Part shown: positions 1-11,499 of the stretch, piece by piece
Numbering within the stretch: position 1 is the stretch's first letter
How the letters are laid out: each line of letters starts with the position of its first letter
Assembly: GCA_037039925.1 (NCBI GenBank)
Contig: JAXRKP010000175.1
Coordinates: forward strand, 207,501 to 271,500
Origin: Doris montereyensis
Lineage: Eukaryota > Mollusca > Gastropoda > Nudibranchia > Dorididae
Length of the DNA: 64,000 nt
Direction of reading: 5' to 3'
Notes under the pieces: generated by a model
Told to the model about the DNA's origin: nothing
Seen by the model: the letters and a program-made list of their open reading frames with translations, nothing else
The model's database searches: none
Position numbers and translations under genes: made by a program

Positions 1-118
1 CATAAACACATGCTTACCTACATGCCTACTTACCTACCTACATACATACATACTTACATACGTGCACATACATACATATGTATGTACATACATACACACA
101 TACATATAAGCAAAATGA
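1..118. repeat. CATA/TACA-type tetranucleotide low-complexity tract
   Basis: The sequence is an imperfect run of CATA, TACC and TACA units with a small TATG interruption. It has no coding meaning; the open frames through it are by-products of a tetranucleotide repeat that lacks stops. Confidence 0.8.
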
Positions 119-529
119 CTATCGAAACCGGGCTGACACAGATCCACCATGGACCAACACGGAATGATAATTTGCTTGATCAATCTGGTCTTTGTTTCAA
201 ATACTTCCTTTGTCGAGTTCATCATTATCAGTTTCAGGCATATCGGATCATGATACTGTTGTTACTAACATCAAGACGTTACCTGACTACATAAAACAAG
301 CGTCCAAGATATGCTACCAATATGGAAAGGCTGATTGGACCTCATTGAAACATGTTATTACCAGGATGACAATGAAGGTGATGGAGAAATATACAGAAAA
401 CTCTACGACTGAAGAATGCTGAAACTACTTTCATTCCCAAATCATCAGAGACATTGAAAACTATATTCCATATAAGAAAAGGAAAAATGTTATCTCCTTC
501 CCTGGTTAAACAACCGAATACGACGACTC

Positions 530-530
<1 letters not shown>
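118..530 (+). pseudogene. LINE endonuclease C-terminal fragment (CR1/L2/jockey-like)
   Basis: Translated across two plus-strand frames, this reads as the end of an APE-type endonuclease: a PTRNDNLLDL-like stretch near 150-190 followed by GISDHDTVV near 230-265, matching the TR..N.LDL and SDH signatures of LINE endonucleases. After the SDH motif comes the usual helical linker with W (near 340) and a proline-rich FPWLNN-like segment near 500. The frame changes near 190, and there is a stop at 420. It stops at the ATA microsatellite. The reverse-transcriptase fragment at 1930-2385 has the same strand and would follow directly in an intact element, so the two may be halves of one copy. The exact clade is uncertain. 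Confidence 0.65.
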
Positions 531-619
<89 letters not shown>

Positions 620-640
620 TAATAATAATAATAATAATGT
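530..640. repeat. (ATA)n microsatellite
   Basis: About 35 AAT units with one AAC interruption near 615. It lies at the broken edge of the LINE fragment, which may reflect a former A/T-rich LINE tail or insertion point. Confidence 0.9.
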
Positions 641-947
641 ATATTTCTATTGCACACTCATCCCTACAAGGGTAAGGCTCTAGTCGCATTACATAATTTA
701 AGAAAAAAATATGTTATACATGTGTTTCATATGATTGATACACAATAAGAATTTCATACATCAAGCTACATGAGTGTGTGCAATTTATGACAAGAAAAAC
801 CGACAATGCAAAGAAAAAGAAGAAAGTTGTTTAACAGTAAATACTGTCATGAATCCATATTCCATAAACACACACACAAACAGACACACACAAAACTTCT
901 ATACAGATAGGATGAATACAGCCTTAATAAAATTATGCAATTTTTCT
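641..947. other. No gene seen
   Basis: A/T-rich sequence with a short CA-rich patch near 870-890. I recognise no coding motif or repeat family. Confidence 0.5.
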
Positions 948-1928
948 TTAAGAAAGTAAGCTAGTTAAAAATATGTCTTGATGGTTTTTAAAAAAAATTG
1001 ACAGTGACTTTGACTCTCTAAGACTTCGTGGGAGGGCATTCCACACAAATGGGCCATAATATGCGAAGAATCGTGTACCAGCACTAGTTTTTACTTTTGG
1101 TAGTACTAGAGTAGAAGTATCGGCAGACAATCTTAATGTCTGATCAGGTTTGTAAACATTTAAAAACTTTGAAGATAGCTAGGTCCTGTTCCATCACAAC
1201 ATTTATAAACTAAGTTGCAGCTTTAAAATTTATTTTTATTTTGACTGTTAACCAGTGAAGTTCTGTCTGTAGTGGGGATACATTTTCAAATTTTCGTTTT
1301 TTAAAGATAAGTCTGGTTGCATTGTTTTCAATGACTTGAAGTCTTTTGATTTTTTCTCGCGGGAGGCCAAACAACAGGGAATTACAAAGTCAAGCTTGGA
1401 TAACATAAGAGTTGTCACAAGTTTTTTTGTAGCATCGCTTGTGAGGAATGGACCGATGGAACTAGTTTTTCTCAAGGAAAATGATAGTGATTTGACTAAG
1501 GAGCTCACTTGAGGATACATAGAAAGTTCAGAGTCAAAAATTGTTCCCAAGATTTTCACCTATTTTCCATGTTGATTTTATTTCCCCTAAATCTATTCTA
1601 TTCTGATTACTTTTCATCGTTCATCGATTTTATTACTTCTGTTTTCTCATCATTAAGTTTAAGTTTTAATTTGTTTCCATCCATCCATTCCTTCATTTGG
1701 GCTATGCAAGTTTCACTTTTTCTGATGATTTCATCTAAGCCAACATCGATATTATCATTGTACAATTGGACATCTTCAGCATATTGATGGTAAGACATTG
1801 AATTTTCTTAAAAGATTTCAGGCTAGTGTACACGACAAAAGAATTGGCCCTGGAACAGACCCTTGCGACATGCCGTATTTGAAATGGAATTCTCTGGACC
1901 TACAACTTTCTATAACAATAAACTTTTT
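948..1928 (-). pseudogene. LINE reverse-transcriptase fragment (CR1/L2/jockey-like)
   Basis: Read on the minus strand from about 1928 down, the order is that of a LINE reverse transcriptase: SQGSVPGP (family form: PQGSVLGP) near 1840-1870, then the catalytic box as HQYAEDVQLY near 1790, then N.LKLN..KTE near 1650, then LGTIFDSELSM near 1540, and finally the C-terminal FVWNALPRSLR box near 1050-1010 with its FK..L tail. The catalytic YADD is YAED here, so the second residue after YA is Glu not Asp, and the frame is broken several times. The copy is therefore dead. The fingers region and the endonuclease are absent on this strand; the sequence instead abuts a plus-strand LINE fragment near 1930. 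Confidence 0.75.
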
Positions 1929-1929
1929 T

Positions 1930-2385
1930 TCGGTTCAAAAGATATGATTGGAACCAAGACAGCAAAATCAAAGCCAAATTATACAAGCAAGCCGAGACTT
2001 TCAATGACACACCAAACAAGAGATGAGAAAAAGCAAAGCATGAATTCACAAATAACATCATTTTCAAGGGATATCAAAGAACAAACACAAAACCAGTTTG
2101 GAGATATGTTAAAAGTAAAAAGTGTGATGACATTTGAGTCTTCTCAGTTATGGACCACAGCAAAAGTCAAGCCAAAGCCCGAATACTTCTTGGCCAGGTC
2201 AAATCAGTATTCACATCGGATGATCAAGAGAAAACAATTCCACCAGTCAGCATTGAAAGTGAAATGACCATTTCGAACATCAAAATCAGTAAATGAGGAG
2301 TAGCAAAACTATTGACAGCAAAAGCCACAGGCCCTGACAACATCCCAAACCAGGTCCTTAAAGAATGTGAGTGATAGGACTATTA
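1930..2385 (+). pseudogene. LINE reverse-transcriptase N-terminal fragment (CR1/L2-like)
   Basis: Plus-strand frames give KLYKQAETFN near 1955-1985, W.YVKSKK near 2100-2130, KARILLGQVKSVFTSDD near 2175-2225 and KATGPDNIPNQVLKE near 2320-2365. These are the successive landmarks of the linker and fingers that open a CR1/L2-type reverse transcriptase (the A.GPD.IP box). At least two frame changes and stops are present. The copy ends at 2385, shortly before an 84-bp satellite, so palm and thumb are missing. Strand and order fit continuation of the endonuclease fragment at 118-530. Confidence 0.7.
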
Positions 2386-2497
2386 CAATATGATAGAGAT
2401 AAATGTTTTTGAATGTAGTGTTGACAATCTCAGAATCGATAAGTTTCTCCTAAATACAAAAGAAAATCTACTTAGCCTGTGCCGTGGAGTCTTTAAT

Positions 2498-5395
2498 ACC
2501 GTAGAACATGAAAAAGACAGTCTTTAGTTGAGTTGGGAAATTGAGGGGAAACCGCTCAAAATGAAAATGCATATTCATAATACCGTAGAACATGAAAAAG
2601 ACAGTCTTTAGTTGAGTTGGGAAATTGAGGGAAACCTCAAAAATGAAAATGCATATTCATAATACCGTAGAACATGAAAAAGACAGTCTTTAGTTGAGTT
2701 GGGAAATTGAGGGGAAACCGCTCAAAATGAAAATGCATATTCATAATACCGTAGAACATGAAAAAGACAGTCTTTAGTTGAGTTGGGAAAAATTAATACC
2801 ATAGAACATGAAAAGACAGTCTTTAGTTGAGTTGGGAAATTGAGGGGAAACCGCTAAAATGAAAATGCATATTCATAATACCGTAGAACATGAAAAAGAC
2901 AGTCTTTAGTTGAGTTGGGAAATTGAGGGGAAAACCGCTAAAAATGAAAATGCATATTCATAATACCGTAGAACATGAAAAAGACAGTCTTTAGTTGAGT
3001 TGGGAAATTGAGGGGAAACCGCTAAAAATGAAAATGCATATTCATAATGAAAATGTCTTTAGTTGAGTTGGGAAATTGAGGGAAAATAAAAATGAAAATC
3101 ATATTCATAATACCGTAGAACATGAAAAAGAACATGAAAAAGACTAAAAATGAAAAGCATATTCTTTAGAACATGAAAAAGACAGTCTTTAGTTGAGTTG
3201 GGAAATTGAGGGGAAACCGCTAAAAAATGAAAATGCATATTCATAATACCGTAGAACATGAAAAAGACAGTCTTTAGTTGAGTTGGGAAATTGAGGGGAA
3301 ACCGCTCAAAATGAAAATGCATATTCATAATACCGTAGAACATGAAAAAGACAGTCTTTAGTTGAGTTGGGAAATTGAGGGGAAACCGCTCAAAATGAAA
3401 ATGCATATTCATAATTAGAACATGAAAAAGACAGTCTTTAGTTGAGTTGGGAAATTGAGGGGAAACCGTTTAAAAATGAAAATGCATATTCATAATACCG
3501 TAGAACATGAAAAAGACAGTCTTTAGTTGAGTTGGGAAATTGAGGGGAAACCGCTAAAAATGAAAATGCATATTCATAATACCGTAGAACATGAAAAAGA
3601 CAGTCTTTAGTTGAGTTGGGAAATTGAGGGAAACCGCTAAAAAAATGAAAATGCATATTCATAATACCGTAGAACATGAAAAAGACAGTCTTTAGTTGAG
3701 TTGGGAAATTGAGGGAAACCGCTAAAAATGAAAATGCATATTCATAATACCGTAGAACATGAAAAAGACAGTCTTTAGTTGAGTTGGGAAATTGAGGGGA
3801 AACCGCTAAAAATGAAAATGCATATTCATAATACCGTAGAACATGAAAAAGACAGTCTTTAGTTGAGTTGGGAAATTGAGGGAAACCGCTAAAAATGAAA
3901 ATGCATATTCATAATACCGTAGAACATGAAAAAGACAGTCTTTAGTTGAGTTGGGAAATTGAGGGAAACCGCTGAAAATGCATAAAATGAAAATGCATAT
4001 TCATAATACCGTAGAACATGAAAAAGACAGTCTTTAGTTGAGTTGGGAAATTGAGGGAAACCGCAAAAATGAAAATGCATATTCATAATACCGTAGAACA
4101 TGAAAAAGACAGTCTTTAGTTGAGTTGGGAAATTGAGGGGAAACCGCTAAAAATGAAAATGCATATTCATAATACCGAGAACATGAAAAAGACAGTCTTT
4201 AGTTGAGTTGGGAAATTGAGGGGAAAAAAATGAAAATGCATATTCATAATACCGCAGAACATGAAAAGACAGTCTTTAGTTGAGTTGGGAAATTGAGGGG
4301 AAACCGCCAAAAATGAAAATGCATATTCATAATACCGTAGAACATGAAAAAGACAGTCTTTAGTTGAGTTGGGAAATTGAGGGGAAACCGCTAAAAATGA
4401 AAATGCATATTCATAATACCGTAGAACATGAAAAAGACAGTCTTTAGTTGAGTTGGGAAATTGAGGGGAAACCGCTCAAAATGAAAATGCATATTCAAAA
4501 TGAAAAAGACATATTCAGTTAGGAAATTGAGGGGAAACCGCTCTAGTTGAAAATGAAAATGAACATGAACATGAAAAAGACAGTCTTTAGTTGAAAAAGA
4601 CTCAAAAATGAAAATGCTTTAGTTGAGAGGAAATTGAGGGGAAACCGCTAAAAATGAAAATGCATATTCATAATACCGTAGAACATGAAAAAGACAGTCT
4701 TTAGTTGAGTTAGGAAATTGAAAAAGGTCTTTAGTTGAGTTGGGAAATTGAGGGGAAACCGCTAAAAATGAAAATGCATATTCATAATACCGTAGAACAT
4801 GAAAAAGACAGTCTTTAGTTGAGTTGGGAAATTGAGGGGAAACCGCTAAAAATGAAAATGCATATTCATAATACCGTAGAACATGAAAAAGACAGTCTTT
4901 AGTTGAGTTGGGAAATTGAGGGGAAACCGCTAAAAATGAAAATGCATATTCATAATACCGTAGAACATGAAAAAGACAGTCTTTAGTTGAGTTGGGAAAT
5001 TGAGGGGAAACCGCTAAAAATGAAAATGCATATTCATAATACCGTAGAACATGAAAAAGACAGTCTTTAGTTGAGTTAGGAAATTGAGGGGAAACCGCTA
5101 AAAATGAAAATGCATATTCATAATCGTAGAACATGAAAAAGACTTTAGTTGAGTTGGGAAATTGGGAAACCGCTCAAAATGAAAATGCATATTCATAATA
5201 TGAGAACATGAAAAAGACAGTCTTTAGTTGAGTTAGGAAATTGAGGGGAAACCGCTAAAAATGAAAATGCATATTATTCAAACCTATGAAAGGTCCGCTA
5301 AAATGAAAATGAATTCATAATATAGAACATGAAAAAGACAGTCTTTAGTTGATTTGGAAATTGAGGGGAAAAATGAAAATGCATATTCATCACCT
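2498..5395. repeat. 84-bp satellite array, about 34 copies
   Basis: The unit runs from ACCGTAGAACATG through GACAGTCTTTAGTTGAG, GGAAATTGAGGGGAAACCGC and ATGCATATTCATA. Spacing of ACCGTAGAACAT between 4789, 4873, 4957 and 5041 is exactly 84 bp. Some copies are shortened or rearranged (around 2790, 3050-3170, 4495-4620, 4720 and the 3' edge after 5130). Because 84 is a multiple of three, perfect copies keep one minus-strand frame open, giving a repeated CLFHVLRYYEY peptide. This reflects the period and is not evidence of a gene. Confidence 0.95.
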
Positions 5396-6599
<1,204 letters not shown>

Positions 6600-7265
6600 C
6601 GCGTGTAGAAGAAGAAAATAAAAAAAGAAGCACTGCTAGAAAAACACGTTTAAATATTTATGTCGAGTTATCATTTCTTTTGAATCTTATTTATTAATCT
6701 GATGGCAGATGGAAACGGTATTGATTTGCTCTGCTCAATGGACATCGATACCGTCTTCCTGAATTCAAGCTTTCAAATTTACAAGAATAGTGCATTATCT
6801 TTGTCATCCAAAATCACAGAATGCCTTCTTCATTGTTTGCTGATCACAAAATAAACCTAGACTCACTAACTCAGACAAGAAATACAAAAAAGGGATGGCC
6901 ATGTAGCAAGATTTAATCCTGTAGCACTTAAGCCAACAAAACCGACACATGCAAAACCTTTGCTGAAAGTTCAAAGCGAAAGAAACCGACACCTGCCAAT
7001 ACAGGACCACATTGTTCGCCGACAGAATCCGACAAGTGACACACTTCTTGTTCTGTTAGCTTCAATTGGTCATATAAATGATGCTATTGTTCTAAATTTA
7101 GAACAGAATACAAGGTTAAAGGTCAGGGCAGCTTCAAGTGACCAACTGAAGGTAGCGGCGTGAATGTGCAGACCAATCCGCATTCTTTTGTGAAGATCAG
7201 CTGGCAGGAAGTCAGAAAATGTAAACAAAAACTGGGTTGCCATAGCGGAGAGGAGGTTGAAAGTT
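6600..7265. other. No recognisable gene
   Basis: Short open frames exist on both strands around 6960-7270, but I recognise no domain, splice pattern or repeat family in them. An ACGGTAT/ATACCGT inverted pair flanks 6715-6753. Confidence 0.4.
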
Positions 7266-7289
7266 AAGAGCAAGATGGCCGCAGCTGAA

Positions 7290-9700
7290 TGTAAACGCTA
7301 GAGGGTTTCTGTCTTTATCGGTTCCCATTCTACCTTCTGGTGTATGGGTATAGATGCCCCAAATGATCTTTCTCCAGGCTGCCCTGTCCTGACATTTTCT
7401 GTTTCCTTCCGTGAAAGTTAAATTTATTTTAAATCATTCCCACTTTCTCCGAGGTCTGCCTTTGGTCTTTTACCTTGAGTTTTAGCACTGTATACTGGTT
7501 TAGCTATTCTATTGTCATTCATTCTGTTAACATGCCCAAACCATCTCAGTTGATTCATTTCTATCTTAGTTTTTATGCTATCTACTTTGGTTTGATCTCT
7601 CATTGTTGTGTTTCTGATTTTGTCTCTTTTAGCTTTCCCTACTACTCTTCTAAGACATTTCATTTCGGCTTCCTGCACTCTACTGTATTCCCTACTGCCT
7701 AAGGTCCAGGTTTCACTGCCATAGAGGAGAGTAGGACAATAAACTGTGTTGTATACTGCCATTTTGGTTTTTGTTGACAATTCTTGTTTACCTACAAAAT
7801 GCCTTTCCTAGATGGTTATATATTGCACTTGCCTTTTGAATTCTCTGGCTGATTTCTTCTCTTAGTTTTCCCTCTGAGTTAATCCTAAGTAATTGTAGCT
7901 TTGAACTTGTTCTAAATTCTCCTGCCTAATTTAAGATTTTGTGTTTTAGCTTCCCTAGTTACTAGCATTGTTTTGGTTTTCTTTGCATTTACTCTCACTC
8001 CTCTTTTATTTAATTCATTATTCATTATGTTGATATTTAACTGGAGGTCCCTTTCTGATTTTCCAAACAGAACTAAATCATCAGCAAACGAAAGCATTGA
8101 TACATTTACTGGTTTGAGCTTCCACATACCTACATTCATTTTCTTCATTTTTGAGGATGAATTTGCGAATGAATCCATAAATGTGATAAACAAAAGAGGA
8201 CTTTGGATACAACCTTGTCTTACGCCTATATCTACATCAAATTCCTCAGATACATTTCCAGCTACTCTCACTGCACGTATTGGCTTATTGTAAAAACTTT
8301 TAATGGCTTCTATTAAATTTTGCTCTACAATGTATTCTTTTAAGGAATACCGTAGTTCGTCCCTCCTCACACACACAGGGTCAAATGCCTTTTCTAAGTC
8401 AATAAAATACAGGTGGAAGTCACTGATTCTCTAAAAAAAAAATTCTATTATTTGTTTAATTGTAAATATGTGGTCTTGTACACTTCTTTCTTGAAGTCTT
8501 TGTCCAAACTCTTCCCACTGTTCCTGTTTTGCTTTCCTAACTTCCTCTTTGGTGATAATTCTTTTACTTACGTAATCTTTCCTATCCTCTGGTCTCTTAG
8601 TTTGCAAGTATTTCTTCCCGGCACCCTTCTTTTCTTTGATCATAGTCTTGACATTCATTCCACCATGCTGTTCTTTTCCTATCTCCTTTAATTTGTTTCC
8701 TAACATAGACATCTTCAGTACAACTGAGCAGTGTTTCTTTATCCATTTGCCACTTTTCTTCTATTGTGCTATCATTCAGATCCATCTGCCTTTCACTGAT
8801 AAATCTTTTTTATCCTGGATTGGTATATCTGTTTTACTATTGGTTTATTTAGTTCTTCTATTTTGAGTTTAGCAGCTTTCTTCTCTTTCCTTTTCTGTTT
8901 GTTTTCTTCAGTTAGTAATCTTATTTTGGCTATCACTAGGTGATGATCAATAAATATTTCAGCTCCTCTGTTTACTCTTGCATCCATTGTACTGTAAAAA
9001 AGGGAGCTGCTAACTATTATGTAGTCTTTGATTGACTTTTCACATCTGTCTTCATTTACTCTTGTATATTTGTGGATATCTTTATGAGGAAAAAATGTGT
9101 TAGCTGTTTTCATATTATTCTTTAGGTAAAAATCTATTAGTCTCTCTCCATTTAGAGAAGTTATTGTTTCTCCTTCTTTACCTATTACTCCTCCTGAGTT
9201 TCTACATTGTTGCCTACTCTGGCGCTTAAAATTCCTAAAACCATTAATTCCTGTTTGGGTTTGAGATTCTCTGCAGCTATTTGTAAATCTTTTCAAAGAT
9301 ATCTTTTTCTTCTTTAGTGGCATCTTTGTTTGGTAAAAAGTTATTAATAATTTAATTTCTCATCCTTTTGGTTTAATATTTACCTCTAATAACCATGGGA
9401 TTATAAATTTCCAACTTTCTAGTAGCTTTTCTTGCCTTTTATGCACTAGGAGGCCTACTCCTGCTCTAGCTCTATCTTTGACATCTACTCCTGAGAAGAT
9501 TAAAGTATGATTTGGTCCTACATTTTCTATTCCTTGCCCTTTTTTCTTTGTTTCTGTAATGGCCAAAATATCTACATTGAATGTTTCCATTTCTTCAGCT
9601 ATTTCTAACTCTTTTCCATTTATTGCCCCAACATTCCATGTTCCAAAAATCACAGTCCATGTTCTTTTCCAGAGTCGTCTTCGAAAGTTCAAGCCAGGTA
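7290..9700 (-). pseudogene. Near full-length LINE (endonuclease plus reverse transcriptase), decayed
   Basis: Reading down from 9700 on the minus strand: an APE endonuclease starts with FGTWNVGAINGKE and DILAITETKKKG (9640-9530), continues through GVGLLV (9480-9460), NGERLIDFYLKNN near 9140 and DYIIVSSSLFYS near 9010, and reaches IDHHLV near 8950, where the family has SDH. The reverse transcriptase follows with GVRQGCIQSPLLF near 8225-8185 and an intact FADDLVLF near 8080-8050. A C-terminal part contains LLYGSETWTL near 7720 and RWFGHVNRM near 7545. Frame changes between about 8800-8700, 8400 and 7900-7780 and the altered SDH show that it is inactive. It resembles the RTE or I-type LINEs often labelled craniofacial development protein 2-like; the clade assignment is uncertain. 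Confidence 0.8.
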
Positions 9701-9764
9701 TACCATTATATGTACTTCTTTGAATCAGTTTGGTTTTGGATAAGCATGGGATTGGCCCACTGTA

Positions 9765-10025
9765 CCCTAGGAAGATGGTGGGGCTGCCACCCTGAGGCCC
9801 CCTACCAGGCCATGTTATTGTTTATCAGGGTTAACTCCCTTAGCCTTTGGTTGCTCAAAACCAGCCTGCAAGGCAGCAGGTCGTTATTTTCTGTCAGGGT
9901 TAACTCCCTTAGTCTTTGGTCCACCAAGACCCGCCTGCAAGGCAGCAGGAGACTCGTGGAGGGTGGGACCGCCTAATCCCCGTACAGGTGCTTACCTGTC
10001 CACTGCCCGGCGCTAAAGGGTTAAA
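9765..10025 (-). repeat. GC-rich 69-bp duplicated segment, probable LINE 5' leader
   Basis: Two copies of GGGTTAACTCCCTTAG.CTTTGG followed by GCCTGCAAGGCAGCAGG start at 9828 and 9897 (period 69 bp). The segment lies directly upstream, in minus-strand sense, of the endonuclease start at 9700 and is much richer in G+C than its surroundings. This suggests the 5' untranslated region of that LINE, where tandem monomers can act as promoters. No transcript evidence is available. Confidence 0.5.
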
Positions 10026-10390
10026 GACAATAAATGCACAAAATAATGTATAGAATGGCTTTTTAGGTTTCATTGAAATTTACCCCGTCGACCATGGCGG
10101 TGATCTCAGGGTAAATTTAAGAAGAGACAACAAGATGAAATATAAGTCAAAGAAGGAAAGGAAAGAAAAGAACCTAGCAGCAGCACCCTGACCACCCGCC
10201 ACAGAATGGCAGCCAAGACAAGAACGCAGAAACCCACAAAAACCAGCGACCAGATGACATAATGACGTATGAAAGCACATGGGCACGACCTGGCAGAGGA
10301 AAACAGGGGTACAGAACCCTCTCACCAGAAGGCACCTGGAGAGGGCCACACCCTGCAGTGGATGGACGATGCCTAATTAATAATGCGATC
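10026..10390. other. Possible outer LINE leader or separate insert with a short inverted repeat
   Basis: AAATTTACCC at 10076-10085 pairs with GGGTAAATTT at 10109-10118. The following 10170-10390 stretch is comparatively G+C rich. Open frames on the minus strand here show no recognisable domain. Confidence 0.35.
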
Positions 10391-10533
10391 AATCAATCAC
10401 ATATTTGCACAAAATGGGATTAGATGAGTGAAAGAGAGTTATTTCAGCTATCATCATCGCACTCTTAGGCATCCTAGAATGCGATTATCTTTCACAACAA
10501 GTGGGTTTATGTGCCCGTGGGACAATCACTGGT

Positions 10534-10838
10534 TTAAGTTGAACAACGTCTAATGCATCTAATTTTGTGTGTTTGAAGTTGAACAACGTCTAATACATCT
10601 GATTTGTGTGTTTGAAGTTGAACAACGTCTAATACATCTAATTTTGTGTGTTTGAAGTTGAACAACGTCTAATGCATCTAATTTTGTGTGTTTGAAGTTG
10701 AACAACGTCTAATGCATCTAATTTTGTGTGTTTGAAGTTGAACAACGTCTAATGCATCTAATTTTGTGTGTTTGAAGTTGAACAACGTCCTAATGCATCT
10801 AATTTTGTGTGTTTGAAGTTGAACGTCTAATGCATCTG
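10534..10838. repeat. 40-bp tandem repeat, about 7.5 copies
   Basis: The unit combines TTGAACAACGTCTAATGCAT and CTAATTTTGTGTGTTTGAAG. Copies are nearly identical, with single-base indels near 10595 and 10785 and a 5-bp deletion in the last copy. It lies downstream of the LBP/BPI exon at 10931-11084, so it probably lies in an intron or 3' flank of that gene. Confidence 0.95.
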
Positions 10839-10930
10839 ATTTTGTTTGCACTATTTAGATTCTGTTCCATAAAACCATTGGCCATGTTTGCATTGAAAGC
10901 CACTTTCAATCACAAATGAAAGTAACGTAC

Positions 10931-11084
10931 CTTTTCCTTTAGCACGTCTCGGAGTTTTCTTCCACAGAAGTCTCTAAACAAGTTATAGACAAATGCTGCT
11001 CCGCCTCCAAATTTGACATCCACATCGTGGACATCAACATGACAGTCTGCTAATGACACGGTTGGTCGTCCTCTGCATCCACTC
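10931..11084 (-). CDS. LBP/BPI-like protein, internal exon C (one-base frameshift)
   Basis: Minus-strand exon with a TCTG-rich tract and TAG acceptor just upstream (acceptor AG at 11086-11085) and an AAG|GTACGT donor at 10930-10929. Its product reads GRPTVSLADCHVDVHDVDV, followed by FGGGAAFVYNLFRDFCGR. This matches the part of LPS-binding/bactericidal-permeability proteins with GRP...C and FHGGASWLYNLF. These lipid-binding proteins bind bacterial lipopolysaccharide in innate immunity. The phase of exon B (one leftover base) joined to this exon gives LGVDAE and then breaks into a TAG stop; one more base after GAG would restore the GRPT frame. So there is either a real one-base deletion or an assembly error near 11070. 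Following exons were not found below 10931. Confidence 0.75.
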
Positions 11085-11163
11085 CTACAGACAGACAGAC
11101 AGATACACAGGCGAAATATGACAATAAGTGACAACTCCACTAATAAAGACTGAACAAACACGT

Positions 11164-11190
11164 GACGTTTCGGGTATAACCCTTCGTCAG
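11164..11190 (-). ncRNA. Hammerhead ribozyme motif, copy 1
   Basis: On the minus strand the order is CTGACGA, then AGGGTTATACCC, then GAAAC, then GTC. This fits the hammerhead core CUGANGA, a stem II of four pairs (GGGT/ACCC, three-base loop, with one extra A before it), GAAA, a two-pair stem III (AC/GU, no loop) and the cleavage triplet GUC, with the cut expected between 11164 and 11163. A stem III this short is self-complementary and in known Penelope ribozymes acts through dimers. Stem I next to the core is weak by eye (three pairs: A-U, C-G, G-U). The direct repeat of the element ends at this cut site. Confidence 0.6.
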
Positions 11191-11213
11191 ACAACAAACG
11201 AGAAATATCTAGA

Positions 11214-11370
11214 ATCTAGATCTAAGTAATAAAGAAGATGACTATAGATCTAGATATATTAGCAATATTTTTAAAAGATAAAAAACGTAAACAACAGAGA
11301 GATGTGGCAATGTGAACTATCTAAATAGTTATGAATAATACGAAGGAGCCACAGTGGAGTGAAGTCAACG
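11214..11370. other. Spacer between the two hammerhead-bearing blocks
   Basis: A/T-rich sequence with two TAGATC motifs; nothing else recognised. Confidence 0.5.
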
Positions 11371-11446
11371 GCGAAATATGACAATAAGTGACAACTCCAC
11401 TAATAAAGACAGAACAAACACGTGCTAGATATTTCTCGTTTGTTGT

Positions 11447-11473
11447 CTGACGAAGGGTTATGCCCGAAACATC
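11447..11473 (+). ncRNA. Hammerhead ribozyme motif, copy 2 (mutated)
   Basis: Plus-strand copy: CTGACGA, AGGGTTATGCCC, GAAAC, ATC. Compared with copy 1, stem II has a U-G pair in place of U-A, and the GUC triplet has become AUC, which breaks the C-G pair of stem III while still ending in a permitted NUH triplet. The change is what a methylated CpG would give on decay. Activity is doubtful. Confidence 0.5.
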
Positions 11474-11499
11474 ACGTGTTTGTATATTTCATGAATTGA

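Larger units (their letters stand above)
11111..11482. mobile_element. Penelope-like element fragment with inverted and direct repeats
   Basis: A 54-bp direct repeat (GCGAAATATGACAATAAGTG through AACAAACACGTG) occurs at 11111-11164 and 11371-11424 with one mismatch. The adjacent block 11160-11213 recurs inverted at 11425-11480. Both inverted copies hold the CTGACGA...GAAAC hammerhead core known from Penelope-like retroelements, and the arrangement of a unit plus an inverted truncated piece resembles the pseudo-LTR organisation of that class. No reverse transcriptase or GIY-YIG reading frame is present, so this is a terminal remnant. Assignment rests on the ribozyme motif and layout. Confidence 0.55.

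Noticed and set aside
2498..5134. Repeated minus-strand open frames suggesting a repeat protein
   Set aside because: The 84-bp period keeps any frame open; no start context, no flanking exons and no domain. The frame breaks wherever unit length changes.
10080..10392. Minus-strand open frames of 70-90 codons in a G+C-rich segment
   Set aside because: No recognisable domain and two overlapping frames equally open; more likely untranslated retroelement sequence.
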